From Platycnemis pennipes (lineage: Eukaryota; Arthropoda; Insecta; Odonata; Platycnemididae): a stretch of 64,000 nt of DNA. Shown piece after piece: positions 1 through 9,189 of this stretch. The DNA lies in NCBI GenBank assembly GCA_933228895.1, contig OW121850.1, positions 25,615,773 to 25,679,772 on the forward strand, read 5' to 3'. Below the pieces are notes generated by a model. It was not told the DNA's origin and did not search any database. It saw only the letters and a program-made list of their open reading frames with translations. The translations under genes and the position numbers were made by a program. How positions within the stretch are numbered: the first letter of the stretch is position 1; each line of letters starts with the position of its first letter.

Positions 1-143
1 TACGCCTCGATGACTGATCCATATAGTTCGATGGGGCGGTCTATTTTTTCCCTCCGCAGAGTTGGCCCAGGGTACTTAGGGCATGGCTAAGCGAGAGGGG
101 AGGGGGGATAAGGGGGGAAAGGCGAACTGACACGTGTCGAGTA

Positions 144-361
144 GTTGTAGTTCGAGAGAGGCAACGGACAGCTAAGGCCGCTGGAGCAATCCAAGGTAAT
201 TGGGTAGAGGAGAGAAGTTTACTGAGTAAGGATGATGGAGCGAAATGGCATCGGAATTAACCTACTCTTCACGAAAGGCGCCAAGGGTCCCATGGTTGAA
301 CGTACCATTCGACGGAAAGAGCGCTGTACTTTCTCACCATAAAGTACACATTTATGGGGAA
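144..361 (-). repeat. SINE family A, copy 1 (body without its tRNA head)
   Basis: Read on the minus strand, this stretch lines up along its length with the plus-strand SINE body that follows it at about 440-666. Shared landmarks are the block around ACGT-CCATTCGACGG at 302-316, the AAAGTACAC segment near 343, a CATCGGAATTAACCT segment near 251, a GGTAATTGGGTAGA segment near 196 and a GTTGTAG end at 144 that matches the AAC-type tail of copy 2. Its own tRNA-like head is missing: the sequence to its right is the forward head of copy 2. The two copies therefore sit head to head. Identity is moderate, suggesting old insertions. Family membership is seen directly; the SINE class follows from the head of copy 2. 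Confidence 0.65.
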
Positions 362-666
362 TCTGGTTGATGTGGCGACTGGAGTATTAGCCTCCCATCC
401 CCAGGTTCGAATCCCGGCCAAGGCGGATTTTTCTCTGGTATTACGGTCCCTAAATGTGTGTCTAATGGACAGCACTTCGAGTCCATTACTCCGGCCATAG
501 TATGGGACGTTAAGCCCTTTGCACCATTCATTAAGAGCAGCCTAGCTCACGCTGAGTTTTCTCCACCCTTTCTCCATTCCATCAAAACTCCTACTTCTAC
601 CCAGTTACCCACCTCTGTGACGCAAATGGCCACAGTTTCGGTCACCTCCCTCAAATAACAACAACG
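362..666 (+). repeat. SINE family A, copy 2 (tRNA-derived, near full length)
   Basis: A tRNA-like head begins near 362 and carries a good internal promoter B box (GGTTCGAATCC near 403) and a weaker A box. It is followed by a TTTTTCTCTGG link, a body containing the GGGACGTTAA block near 505, a pyrimidine-rich segment with CCACCCTTTCTCC near 563, and an end at about 652-666 with an AAATAACAACAAC tail. Total length of about 305 bp fits a tRNA-derived SINE. Partial relatives occur at 144-361, 36588-36680 and 63120-63216. Such elements are transcribed by RNA polymerase III and are moved by a partner LINE. The open reading frame inside this element is not a gene. Confidence 0.7.
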
Positions 667-711
667 AGAACATATTCAGGGACCGGTGAACCTTTGGAAA
701 ATATCAGCCAC

Positions 712-790
712 AACGGGTTGGCCTAGTGGGTAGAGCACTGAGCTACTAAGGTATAGACGCCATGTGATCTAAGATTTTTCTAGTTCTGCC
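712..790 (+). repeat. tRNA-like SINE head, degenerate
   Basis: The segment TTGGCCTAGTGGGTAGAGC at about 718-736 closely matches the start of the better preserved tRNA-like unit at 1158-1235, including the following ACTGAGCTACT. The expected B box is decayed. It is not a tRNA gene because the T arm and acceptor stem are absent. Confidence 0.5.
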
Positions 791-1157
791 CTTTGATGTC
801 TTAATATTTTTAGGTACAAAGGGATCTCTATTTGTGTATTCTTTGGTGAAAACAAGTTTGAACTTCTTTCGTTGTGAATTTAATTCTAATAAGTAATTTG
901 ACTATCGACAGAAACATCATTGGCCGAGTTAGGTGATAACATCTGTGTTGAACACAAGTTTAGCGTCGGAAAACCTGAATAGATGTTTTGCATTAGGAAT
1001 AAGTTGTTTTCTAAATTATCTGTACACCGTGACGCCTAAATAATACCGAAATCTGTTGCTTAGGGTTAAAAGGGAGCCAGTAAAACACCTTATTACCTGT
1101 AATGAATTTTTAATTTAAGGAAATCCATTAGGTTTTTAAAGCATTAATCTTTAAATG

Positions 1158-1240
1158 GGGTCGTGGTGGCCTAATGGGTAGAGCACTGAGCTACTGACGG
1201 AGGGTCCCGGGTTCAAATCCCGGGCAAGAGCCTTTCTGGA
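1158..1240 (+). repeat. tRNA-derived SINE head
   Basis: This unit shows an A-box-like TGGCCTAATGGGTAGAGC segment and a perfect B-box region GGGTTCAAATCCCGG near 1209, so the T arm can fold. The acceptor stem does not pair over seven bases, and the sequence continues into a CTTTCTGGACACC link, so I read it as a SINE head and not a working tRNA. A truncated LINE begins about 60 bp downstream. The related but decayed unit at 712 shares its first half. Confidence 0.6.
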
Positions 1241-1296
1241 CACCCCTACCTAAGATCCTCGCGATTTGATTTTCTTAGTGTCAGAACAGTGTCAGA

Positions 1297-2290
1297 ACTT
1301 TTCGTAGTGTACAGGGAAATTCTATGCCCGAACGATAAAGAATATTTAAATATTGACCTACAAGCAATTGAAACTTGGTGTGATACATGGCAGTTAGAAT
1401 TACAATAAAGAAATGTCTTGTAATGAATTTTTGGAAAAAGAATAGCTCTCCTCCTACCACTTACAAAATAAGTAATAATGAATTAACAAACGTGGAATCC
1501 ATTAAATATCTTGGAATGAGACTGACAAATGATCTTTCCTGGGGTAAACACATTCGTGAAATAATGGGTCAAGCGAATCGCAAACTGGGTTTCATTAAAA
1601 GAGTATTGGGTAAATGTGACGATCATGTACGAGAAATCAGCTACTTTTCCCTTGTTAGACCTCATTTGGAATATGCTGCCAGTGTATGGGATCCCTACGA
1701 AATCGGTCTAAGTAATGAACTTGAACGTGTGCAGCGAAGATCGGCAAGATTTGTAAAGGGACGATACGATAATTATATTAGCGTAACCAGTCTATTAAAT
1801 GAATTGAAATGGGAATCATTGTCAGATCGCAGGTTGAAATTTAGACTTAATCTGTTCCACAAATTCCAAGGCAATATTTTCAGTGATGATGTTAAAAATA
1901 TTTTACGAACCCCAACTTACTATGGCAGACTGGACCATAATCATAAAGTTAGAGAAATTGATTGCCAAACTGACCGATTCAAAATGTCCTTTTTCCCTCG
2001 CACAATAAGAGATACGAATAACGGTAAATATGTCCTATCGGAGAGTAGCAATGAATAGCATTGGTAGCTGCTTGTTGGTATGAGTACTTAAAGCTAACCC
2101 TACTAACAGAATGTTTTTGCATGTTTTCTTTGCAATTCCTATCTTTTTTAAATAGTGTATTTCTGACTACTATATCAATACTATTCCTTTTTTATGCATG
2201 ATATGTAGTGCATGTTTGGTGAGCAATCACCCCCTGCCACACACCCTTGTGGTGGCTTGCAGGGTATTATGTAGATGTAGATAGATGTAG
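1297..2290 (+). mobile_element. 5'-truncated LINE (Jockey/CR1-type), copy 1: reverse-transcriptase C-terminal end and 3' UTR
   Basis: The frame at 1405-2058 encodes the end of a non-LTR retrotransposon reverse transcriptase. It has the thumb-region signature YLGMRLTNDLSW, then the segments RKLGFIKRVLGKC, SYFSLVRPHLEYAASVWDP and ERVQRRSARFV, and the terminal DRFKMSFFPRTIR motif. Homology continues upstream in another frame (DLQAIETWCDTWQ near 1356-1394), so there is a frameshift near 1398-1405; the ATG at 1387 is not a true start. Everything upstream of about 1297 (endonuclease and RT catalytic core) is missing, the usual result of incomplete target-primed reverse transcription. A 3' UTR follows, with a hairpin at 2232-2264 and a TGTAGA-type tail at 2270-2290. 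It cannot move by itself. Type assignment is from protein pattern; I did not run a search. Confidence 0.85.
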
Positions 2291-2480
2291 AGAACTTAGT
2301 AGGAAATCGCAAATGGCCCAGGGAAAGGAACTGAATGTGTGAATTTCACACGCCATTGGCTTAGTACGGGGTGAACTCTACTCTCACCTATCAAAACCAA
2401 CCTTCGGGTTGAATCACTGAGGAAGTGAACCGGGATTCAAAACAAGGCCCTCGGGATGGTATGCCACTGTTCCAGACACC
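2291..2480. other. Possible decayed tRNA-like repeat
   Basis: The segment around GAACCGGGATTCAAAAC at about 2426 resembles a B-box region, and the nearby wording differs from the GC-richer DNA that follows. No full element can be delimited. The 128-codon frame at 2425-2811 runs through this and a GC-rich stretch and shows no recognisable domain. Confidence 0.2.
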
Positions 2481-2814
2481 GCATCAAACCCAATCCCCAG
2501 TGTGTGTCGAGTCGAGGTTCGAAGGTTCCGTGTTTTTATTCTCGAGTCGACCACTCCGTGAGATCCGCTCGAAGCGTGATGATTTGGCCAACCAAACGGC
2601 CCACGCCATTGGCCTCGCCCACGCGACGTCGCCGTTAATTTACAGGTCTCCGCGCGCAGGCCAGGGGTTGAATGAATTATTGACGCGGACCACGGGAGCT
2701 CATCCCTCTTCCATTTTGGGGGGAAAAGAGGGACGGTGTCGCATGGTTGTCTTTTGTCTCTTTCTCTCTTTTGTTACATTGGCTTCAGTTTCACCGGAGG
2801 CGCTCAATTGACAT

Positions 2815-4920
2815 TGAAACACCGCCCTGTCTGAGATACACCCAAAACGCATCCGCCGTATTATGCGTTTGAGCGAAATGAAAAGTGTGATGTCGTGCTG
2901 AACATTCATCTCTGTCTCTTTATTTTTTCGATTTATTGCACAGATCGTATCCAGAGAATCTTTGTGGTAGCCTGTGCGTCTCCTTTCAAGTAATATCTAT
3001 CCTTAATGGGTGCATGCTTAGTATTACGGACGAAGTTGTTAGTTTTAGACATCTCCTGGAAGTTTGGTAGATATCAAATCGGATATATTTTTGCAGTTTC
3101 TGTCCCGCATAACGTAAATACGTAAATTAGGATATAGTACCGAGTGTTTTCTTGCGTTTGAATTTCTGGATAGATCCAATGGTAATGTGGCCTCAGGAAA
3201 CAAATTTTCAGCCTTGGAATTGCTGTAGAGGTTGTTATTAGTGGATAGGAAATAATTAATATCTAACTCCACAGAATATTCTGCAAATATTTCGTTTTTC
3301 GAAAGCTTGAAAATTATTTAATATTTTTTTCCCCACTATACGCTTTGTAACGTGCTTAGGGCTAGTGGTTGGATTTGTTAAATTTACCGGTATGTACTAC
3401 TTGTAATTGAATTGAAAAAATTCGTGAAAATAAAATCGGCCATTAATTTAAATGAGAGTTTTCTCACTAATGAAGCTCATACAATTTTGCTCGTTTGTTA
3501 TCTCTGATTACCTTTGCATGAAAGCTTTATTTTTCAAGGGAATATTTTATTAGAGTGGAAAATGTTGACAATAAACATTATTCATGGCGACGTGCTCATG
3601 ATTATTAAAGTTAATTAATTAATCACCTTGGAATTATCGGGAAATTTAAAAATATCATTCCATTTCAAATAATCGTACCTACTCTCTATGCAAAAGCATA
3701 CGGTAGGAGCCATCCTAAAAAAATAGTGGAATCAACGATTTCAAACATTTTTTACTTTTCATGATTATTTAAAGGGGATGTTAGTGTGAAGACCTATTTC
3801 CTAAAGGGGTGAGAAGAAAATTAATCTATATGCTTTACTCTTATGTTATTTTCCTATAGTATGCTTGGATAACTTGTTTGACATTTGGTCTCAATAATCC
3901 CCTGAATTCATTGTCAGTGAGTGGTGTGATCATATTAAATTGATATTAATTTCGTGGTCCTTGCGCGTGCAGTCGTCTGAATGAACATTTTACTGGGATC
4001 TCTGTCTAACTGCGATAATTAAAGGTACAGTTTTGAAGGCTGAAGAATTCGATCAAGCCTAAAAAAGTTGTTATTTTTACAAATTTCACGGGTGGTTTTA
4101 CGGAAAAGGCGTCATCATCGTAAATGGCACCAAAGAACGGCTTCATTGGAGCGTTACCTAATGCTAATCTGTTGGTATAAATTTCAGTATTTCCCGATTC
4201 TTTGCCAAGACAACTGTTTCACGGGTACTTCGTTGTAATGTACGTATCTCCACATGTTCAACCTGAAGGTTGGTGTTGTTGATGAGGCTGGAACTCAAGC
4301 AAGAAAGCCAACAGCGTGTGAAAGCCACATTAGGGGTGGGAAGTCAGTTCCTTTCCATGGGCCGCTTGCGGTTTCCCAGCAAGATTTGGCGCTCAGAAAA
4401 ATCTTCAGCTTGAATTTAATTGCACTAAAGAAGCCTCTGCCGGGTTTTAAACGCGAGACCTCCAATCATTAGCTCGCAAATATATCCAACAGGCTAGCTT
4501 GCTGTCTACAGTTTGCTAAGTTCTGGATCAATTAAAGTGTACAGTTTTGACAGACCCGCGTTCAAACTGTTTCAAATATCCGTTTGTGATCACATGTCAA
4601 TCCCGGTCATATGGACTGCGTAAGTGAATTGAGACATTTCCAAAGGCATATTTTTACCGTATACCTTCGTGCATAAGTCGATTAATATAATAAAGAGGTA
4701 TTGGTAGTAATTTGGGAAATATTTATTTGACAAAAATATTTAAGTCTATGGAAAATCTCACTGTCGAATTTTACGGTCGATAAATTGAAATAATTGAGAC
4801 ACCGATAACCTATTTACGACTCTATAAATACTGTAATGTACCAAATAATTTGTTAACTTCTTTTACCTTCCGGAAATCGCCGTCACGTTGGTTATTTTAA
4901 GGGATCAGATTCACCACTCA
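2815..4920. other. AT-rich stretch without recognisable gene
   Basis: I see no coding pattern, RNA gene or well-defined repeat. On the minus strand about 4445-4510 carries a weak tRNA-like segment (GTCTCGCGTTTAAAACCC), possibly a decayed SINE head. Confidence 0.5.
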
Positions 4921-4928
4921 TCGAGGGG

Positions 4929-5154
4929 GTGTCTTCAGGTTGAAATCACATTATGGCTGATGGTGTGCTATTTATCTCACGGATATCAGCCCTAGACCAT
5001 CCTGTTTGGTTACACTGGATTCTGATTCACTCGGCGCGTCCTGATTGGCCGATCGCTGTGGTCCGACCACTCTATCCCAGGTCGAGGTGTTTGGGTGAGA
5101 TAAATGGCAACGCCGATAAATTGCAGCCAAAGTGTCAATCTGACCTGAAGACAC
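4929..5154. repeat. Foldback/MITE-like element with long imperfect terminal inverted repeats
   Basis: The left end GTGTCTTCAGGT (4929-4940) is repeated inverted at the right end (5143-5154). Pairing continues inward imperfectly: TATGGCTG on the left against TTTGGCTG read from the right, and ATTTATCTCAC at 4970-4980 against GTGAGATAAAT at 5094-5104. The arms are therefore about 50-60 bp each and the total about 226 bp. No protein is encoded; the 82-codon frame inside is a by-product. A target-site duplication is not clear, so the superfamily is open. It looks like a non-autonomous DNA transposon. Confidence 0.6.
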
Positions 5155-5219
5155 GTCCAGGGAGAAACCATTGTCTTAAAATCATCCAACGGATATTCTA
5201 GGAAGTAGTAGGAAGCCAT

Positions 5220-5635
5220 TAATTATACTCCGCGGAAGCCTCATGGGTGGATAATTTGCTATTAAATTAAAAGACATTTCGAGAATAAAATCCTTTATTT
5301 AAGGAGCTGAAAAATTATTAATATCAGTTGAAAACATAAGGAAACATGTAACAATCATTCAAATTAAATTCTGAGTCGACAGTTCTGAATAATTCACCCT
5401 AGTCCTTTTCGCGATTTTTTTCTTCGTATTCCTCGTCGAGAAAAACCTCGTTTCGCATGCAAACCTCTGTGATTTGAAGAAAACTTAAATAATGTGTTGG
5501 GGAAAAGCTCTTTTATGGGATATATGTACAGTATAACATGGTATTTAGTGCCCAACGGATCTTAGGGAAAAAATTACTGTAAGAAGGCCGTAAACGGTTT
5601 CGTTGATTTCGGTCGTTGCCATTCGACTCTTTCGT
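5220..5635. other. AT-rich stretch, nothing recognised
   Basis: No gene, repeat or RNA feature could be supported here. Confidence 0.5.
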
Positions 5636-5639
5636 GTGA

Positions 5640-6015
5640 GCTGGTGCACACCCACTGCCGCAGTGGAGTGATAAAGGGTGCGCGCGGAGTTGCGTAGTCT
5701 TAACGAAGCAATTTGCGCGAGTGCGCACGCATTAATGAATGCGTCCGCGTGCCTCAGGAATCGCGAGATCCATTTTCCCAGGGCTTTAAGTCGTCGTTTT
5801 GGTCTGGGAGAGGGAATTCCGAGCGCAGCGGAGCGTTGGAGGAGGAGAGCGTGGAAGGTATCTGTGTCTCACCCCCTCCCCCTGGCATCCACTTCCCGTC
5901 TCCGACTGCGCCTCCCCTTCAAGGCACCACGTATTCGTCGCCGCCGACGACGGCTGCGGGGAGGGTGGAACTTGAGAAGATGATTGCTCGGCTGAGGGAG
6001 TCAGTTATGGGAATG
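5640..6015. other. GC/CpG-rich island
   Basis: The composition changes sharply to GC-rich with many CpG pairs (for example GCGCGAGTGCGCACGC near 5715) between AT-rich flanks. Two overlapping frames of about 100 codons are open here, but both are arginine/proline/serine-rich translations of biased DNA, without a domain. It could be a promoter-like or 5'-UTR region; nothing in the sequence proves it. Confidence 0.4.
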
Positions 6016-6193
6016 GGATCGGGCGTGCATGCATAACCATACAATGCAGGAGTGTTGTAGTAGAATTAGGTTTTAACAGCTTAGATTATATGGTATCGTC
6101 TAACTCAGGGGTATGCATACTATCATGAGATGGAAGAAAGCTTACTCCTCAAAATTCAAATCCTTATTCCTCATAAACCAATAAAAATTATTC

Positions 6194-6249
6194 CAGAGCT
6201 ATAAATATATTTTGAAATATTCAGAGCTATACATATATTTTGAAAGAGT
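6194..6249. repeat. Tandem duplication of a 28-bp unit at a LINE 5' junction
   Basis: The unit starting CAGAGCTATA at 6194 recurs at 6222 with one change (AAATATATTTT to CATATATTTT) and a diverged end. The second unit overlaps the point where homology to the RTE-type reverse transcriptase begins. Confidence 0.7.
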
Positions 6250-6820
6250 TCTATTACCTCAGAAGCCGAGTAACCAACGATGGACGAAGCAAGAAAGAAA
6301 TAGTTAGTAGAATAGCGCAGTCAAAGAGGGCATTCTATCTAAAGAAGAATCTACTTACAGCTGGAAATACAAGCGTAGAAGTAAGGAAACAATTCATCAG
6401 AATATACATCTGGAGCATGTTTCTTTACGGCAATGAGGCATGGACGATGACAGCAGCGGAGACGAAAAGGGTAGAAGCATTCGAAATGTGGTGCTACAGA
6501 AGAATGCTGAAGATTAAATGGATCGACCGAGTAAGTAACGAGGAAGTGCTAAGAAGTGTGGGAGAAAAGAGAAGTATGCCGAAAATTCTAAAAAGAAGAA
6601 AGGGCAACTTAATCGGCCATATCTTGAGACATGATGGCCTGATGAAGAGTATCGTCGAGGGAAAAGTGAACGGGGAGATTGGAAAAGGCAGGCCTCGTAT
6701 GAGATACATGGAACAGTTTGTGAAGGATGTAAAAGAGAAGAATTATGTGACAATGAAAAGGTTGGCCGATAGCTGCGTCAAACCAATCCTAGGACTGTTG
6801 ACCAATGATGATGATGATGA
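6235..6820 (+). mobile_element. 5'-truncated RTE-type LINE: reverse-transcriptase C-terminal end with ATG-repeat tail
   Basis: The frame at 6240-6836 translates to the conserved end of an insect-type RTE-like reverse transcriptase. It shows YYLRSRVTNDGR, then RRIAQ-like KRAFYLKKNLL, the strong block YGNEAWTM...ETKRVEAFEMWCYRRML, WIDRVSNEEVL, then RKGNLIGHILRHDG and GRPRMRY. The frame is open throughout with few losses, so the insertion is younger than the relic near 28200. The first methionine is only the first ATG after the truncation point; the endonuclease and RT catalytic core are absent. The element ends in five ATG triplets (6805-6819), the type of short 3' repeat expected for RTE elements. 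It belongs to another clade from the TGTAGA-tailed LINEs of the window. Confidence 0.85.
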
Positions 6821-6839
6821 AATATATCTTTTATAAAGA

Positions 6840-8860
6840 AAGTATAAATATATATTATTATACCATTATAAAGTTGTGGCTTTTAATCCAAAGCTCTATG
6901 CCAAATTGACATTAGCAAACGATACAATGATAGCTTCATTTATTGTTGGAAATATATTCTTTAGACATGAAGTTATCTTAGTTTTATTTTCATTTTCCAT
7001 TTCACTTCAGAGTCACACATACACAAACAAATAGCCACATGTGTCTCGCCAGTCGTTGTTTGCCTAACTTGTATATACGTGTAACGAGTTCCCTGTAAGC
7101 CAGCACGAGGGTGTGTGGCAGGGCGCGAAAAATCATCAAACATGCGCTAATCCGTGAAATGCTACTTAATGTAATGGATTGATAACTTACGCATCAATCT
7201 GGCCACGCACAATACTTACTCGTGAGTACCTCTCAGACGAAGTATCTAATTGAAACTGGTGTTACTCCTGGTGCTTCCATCATTTATTTTCAGTGTATCA
7301 TCATGTGCGTGAAATATAAATGTTTGAGCTTAAGTCTTTCCTGTGTGCGGCTTTAAACATTGCTTTCCTGGATTCCGAGAACGAACAATCTCTCCCTCAA
7401 CCCCACCTGAGGTTGAAGCTCTGAGTTGAAAATGCGTGTGACTAAGTCTTTTCATTCCCCTTTTCTCGTCAAGCGTGTGAACCCATCAAGTATTTGGTCG
7501 TTAAATCTAAGGAAATCGGCTGTTTGAAAGTGTGCTGTGTAGCCATTAAATCCGACCGGCTAATTGCATACACGTGAGATTTATTTGTCTCTGAGTAGGT
7601 ACGTGCGCTTTAACTTAATGCCGAACATGATTTAAGCATGATATCTCATTATCTTCAGTGATTATGCGTGTTTAAACCTAATGGAAATAAAGCCTTACGA
7701 CGCGGAGGTTGGTTTTTAGCTTGCAACAGTTTTCCACAACGTCCTCTTGGAAAGATAACCATCTAGTTCTCGGTTTTGAATTGATAATATTTTGCTCGTT
7801 CCTGAGGTCGATTTAATGATATTGATCCTCAGAAGGAAAGCAGTCGAAAACAGCCATTATGCCCTTTTATTTACAACGGGCTTCTTTTCCTAAATGGTTT
7901 AAGATATCCTTGGTGGTGAACGGGAAGTCTAGATGGGAAACGAATTTCCTTAATGACGAGGTAACAAACTTGAATTAATTATTTTGAAAGATATTTCTTT
8001 TTTCGTGGATTCAGTCAAATTAAGGTGCCAGGAAGAGAAGCCTCACCAGCTATGCCTGTAATTTAGTCGAAGGACATTTCCTCATCTTTAGGCAGCGCGT
8101 GATGCTAAGAGTACCTGAGCGCCGGCAAATGTGCCTTGTGAGCCTTATTAATGTAATTGTATGCCAATTCAAACATTGATACTCTTGCATTTGCTGAAGC
8201 GTGGAACATCTGCGAAGATTTCTGCTTCTACGAAAACTTCGTACCATGTAAACCAACGCAAGGGTCATTGGTGGGGGGTGGTACCAGGCATGAACTAACG
8301 TCGTGCACTAAAACTCGTTTTTATGTTATATCTTTATATCCTCGCTCTCTATGCTAGAAATTAGGTATGTCTTCCCGGTAAATGCGATGAAATTTCTTAT
8401 ATCCCCTATTTTAATAAGAAAAATTAATTTGAATAATCTCGTAGTTCTATTTATCTCTCTAATTTTATATTTCTGTTGTATATTAATGCAGATTATGCAG
8501 TTTTAACTACATTTTTGGAATCTCTTGAAAAATGTCTACAGAAAATTCAACCTGCTCCATGAATACATTCTGACAGTAATTTACAGCCTAAGTTTCATCA
8601 CATTTGGATGCTTTTGGTTAAAGCATCGAACATCTGCGAAGTTTTGGATAAGTTTTCTGCATTACGAAGACGTATCCTGCAAATACTATACTAAAACAAT
8701 ACTAACCCTATCATAGCACTTCTTTCTACGAGCCTAACCATTTGTTGGCTTGCGGAAGGGATGGAATATGGATGCTTCGCTCTTCACCATCAGTGCACTC
8801 ATTCTCGGTCCACCAATTACGCCGCTTGCTAATGAGTGCACTGGGGAATATCATTGCCAA
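6840..8860. other. AT-rich stretch with one LINE 3' end, otherwise nothing recognised
   Basis: Apart from the short LINE tail near 7085-7175, I find no gene or defined repeat. Open frames here are at most about 72 codons and lack any domain. Confidence 0.5.
7085..7175 (-). mobile_element. LINE 3'-end fragment (UTR hairpin only)
   Basis: The minus-strand 3' hairpin of the Jockey/CR1-type LINE is visible as CCTGTAAGCCAGCACGAGGG followed by TGTGTGGCAGGG, then ATCATCAAACATGCGC in place of the usual ATCACCAAACATGCAC. No coding part remains. Confidence 0.65.
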
Positions 8861-8869
8861 TCGCCAGAA

Positions 8870-9090
8870 CCCCATTTGCCAAGAGATCTCATTGTTGGAC
8901 ACGCTCCGCAAGGGATGGTTGAAATGGATAGGAGGAGAGAGTGGAATTCGCGCGGGGGAACAGTTGGTTTGCGGATTTTGTTCCTTTCAGTTCCTTGCTC
9001 CTCACTGCGTTCCTCCTCCATCCTCCGGCCCTCTCTCCCCCCTCCCCGTCCCTCTGTCTTTCTGTCCGCCGAAGAGGGCGGATTACGACC
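8870..9090. other. GC-rich, pyrimidine-rich island
   Basis: From about 8990 to 9070 the plus strand is dominated by C and T (CCTCTCTCCCCCCTCCCCG). Frames are open on both strands because stop codons are rare in such DNA. Downstream, 9140-9175 is a GT-rich (GTGCGTGTG) low-complexity run. No gene is supported. Confidence 0.4.
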
Positions 9091-9189
9091 CTCCGAATGA
9101 GCCATTGTGAGGATCAATATGGCGGTTTCCTACGAAGTGCGTGCGTGTGTGCAAGTGCGTGTGCGCGAGCCTTTCTCGATTGAATGGTT

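Noticed and set aside
1158..1235. Functional tRNA gene
   Set aside because: B box and T arm are good but the acceptor stem does not pair and the sequence continues as a SINE.
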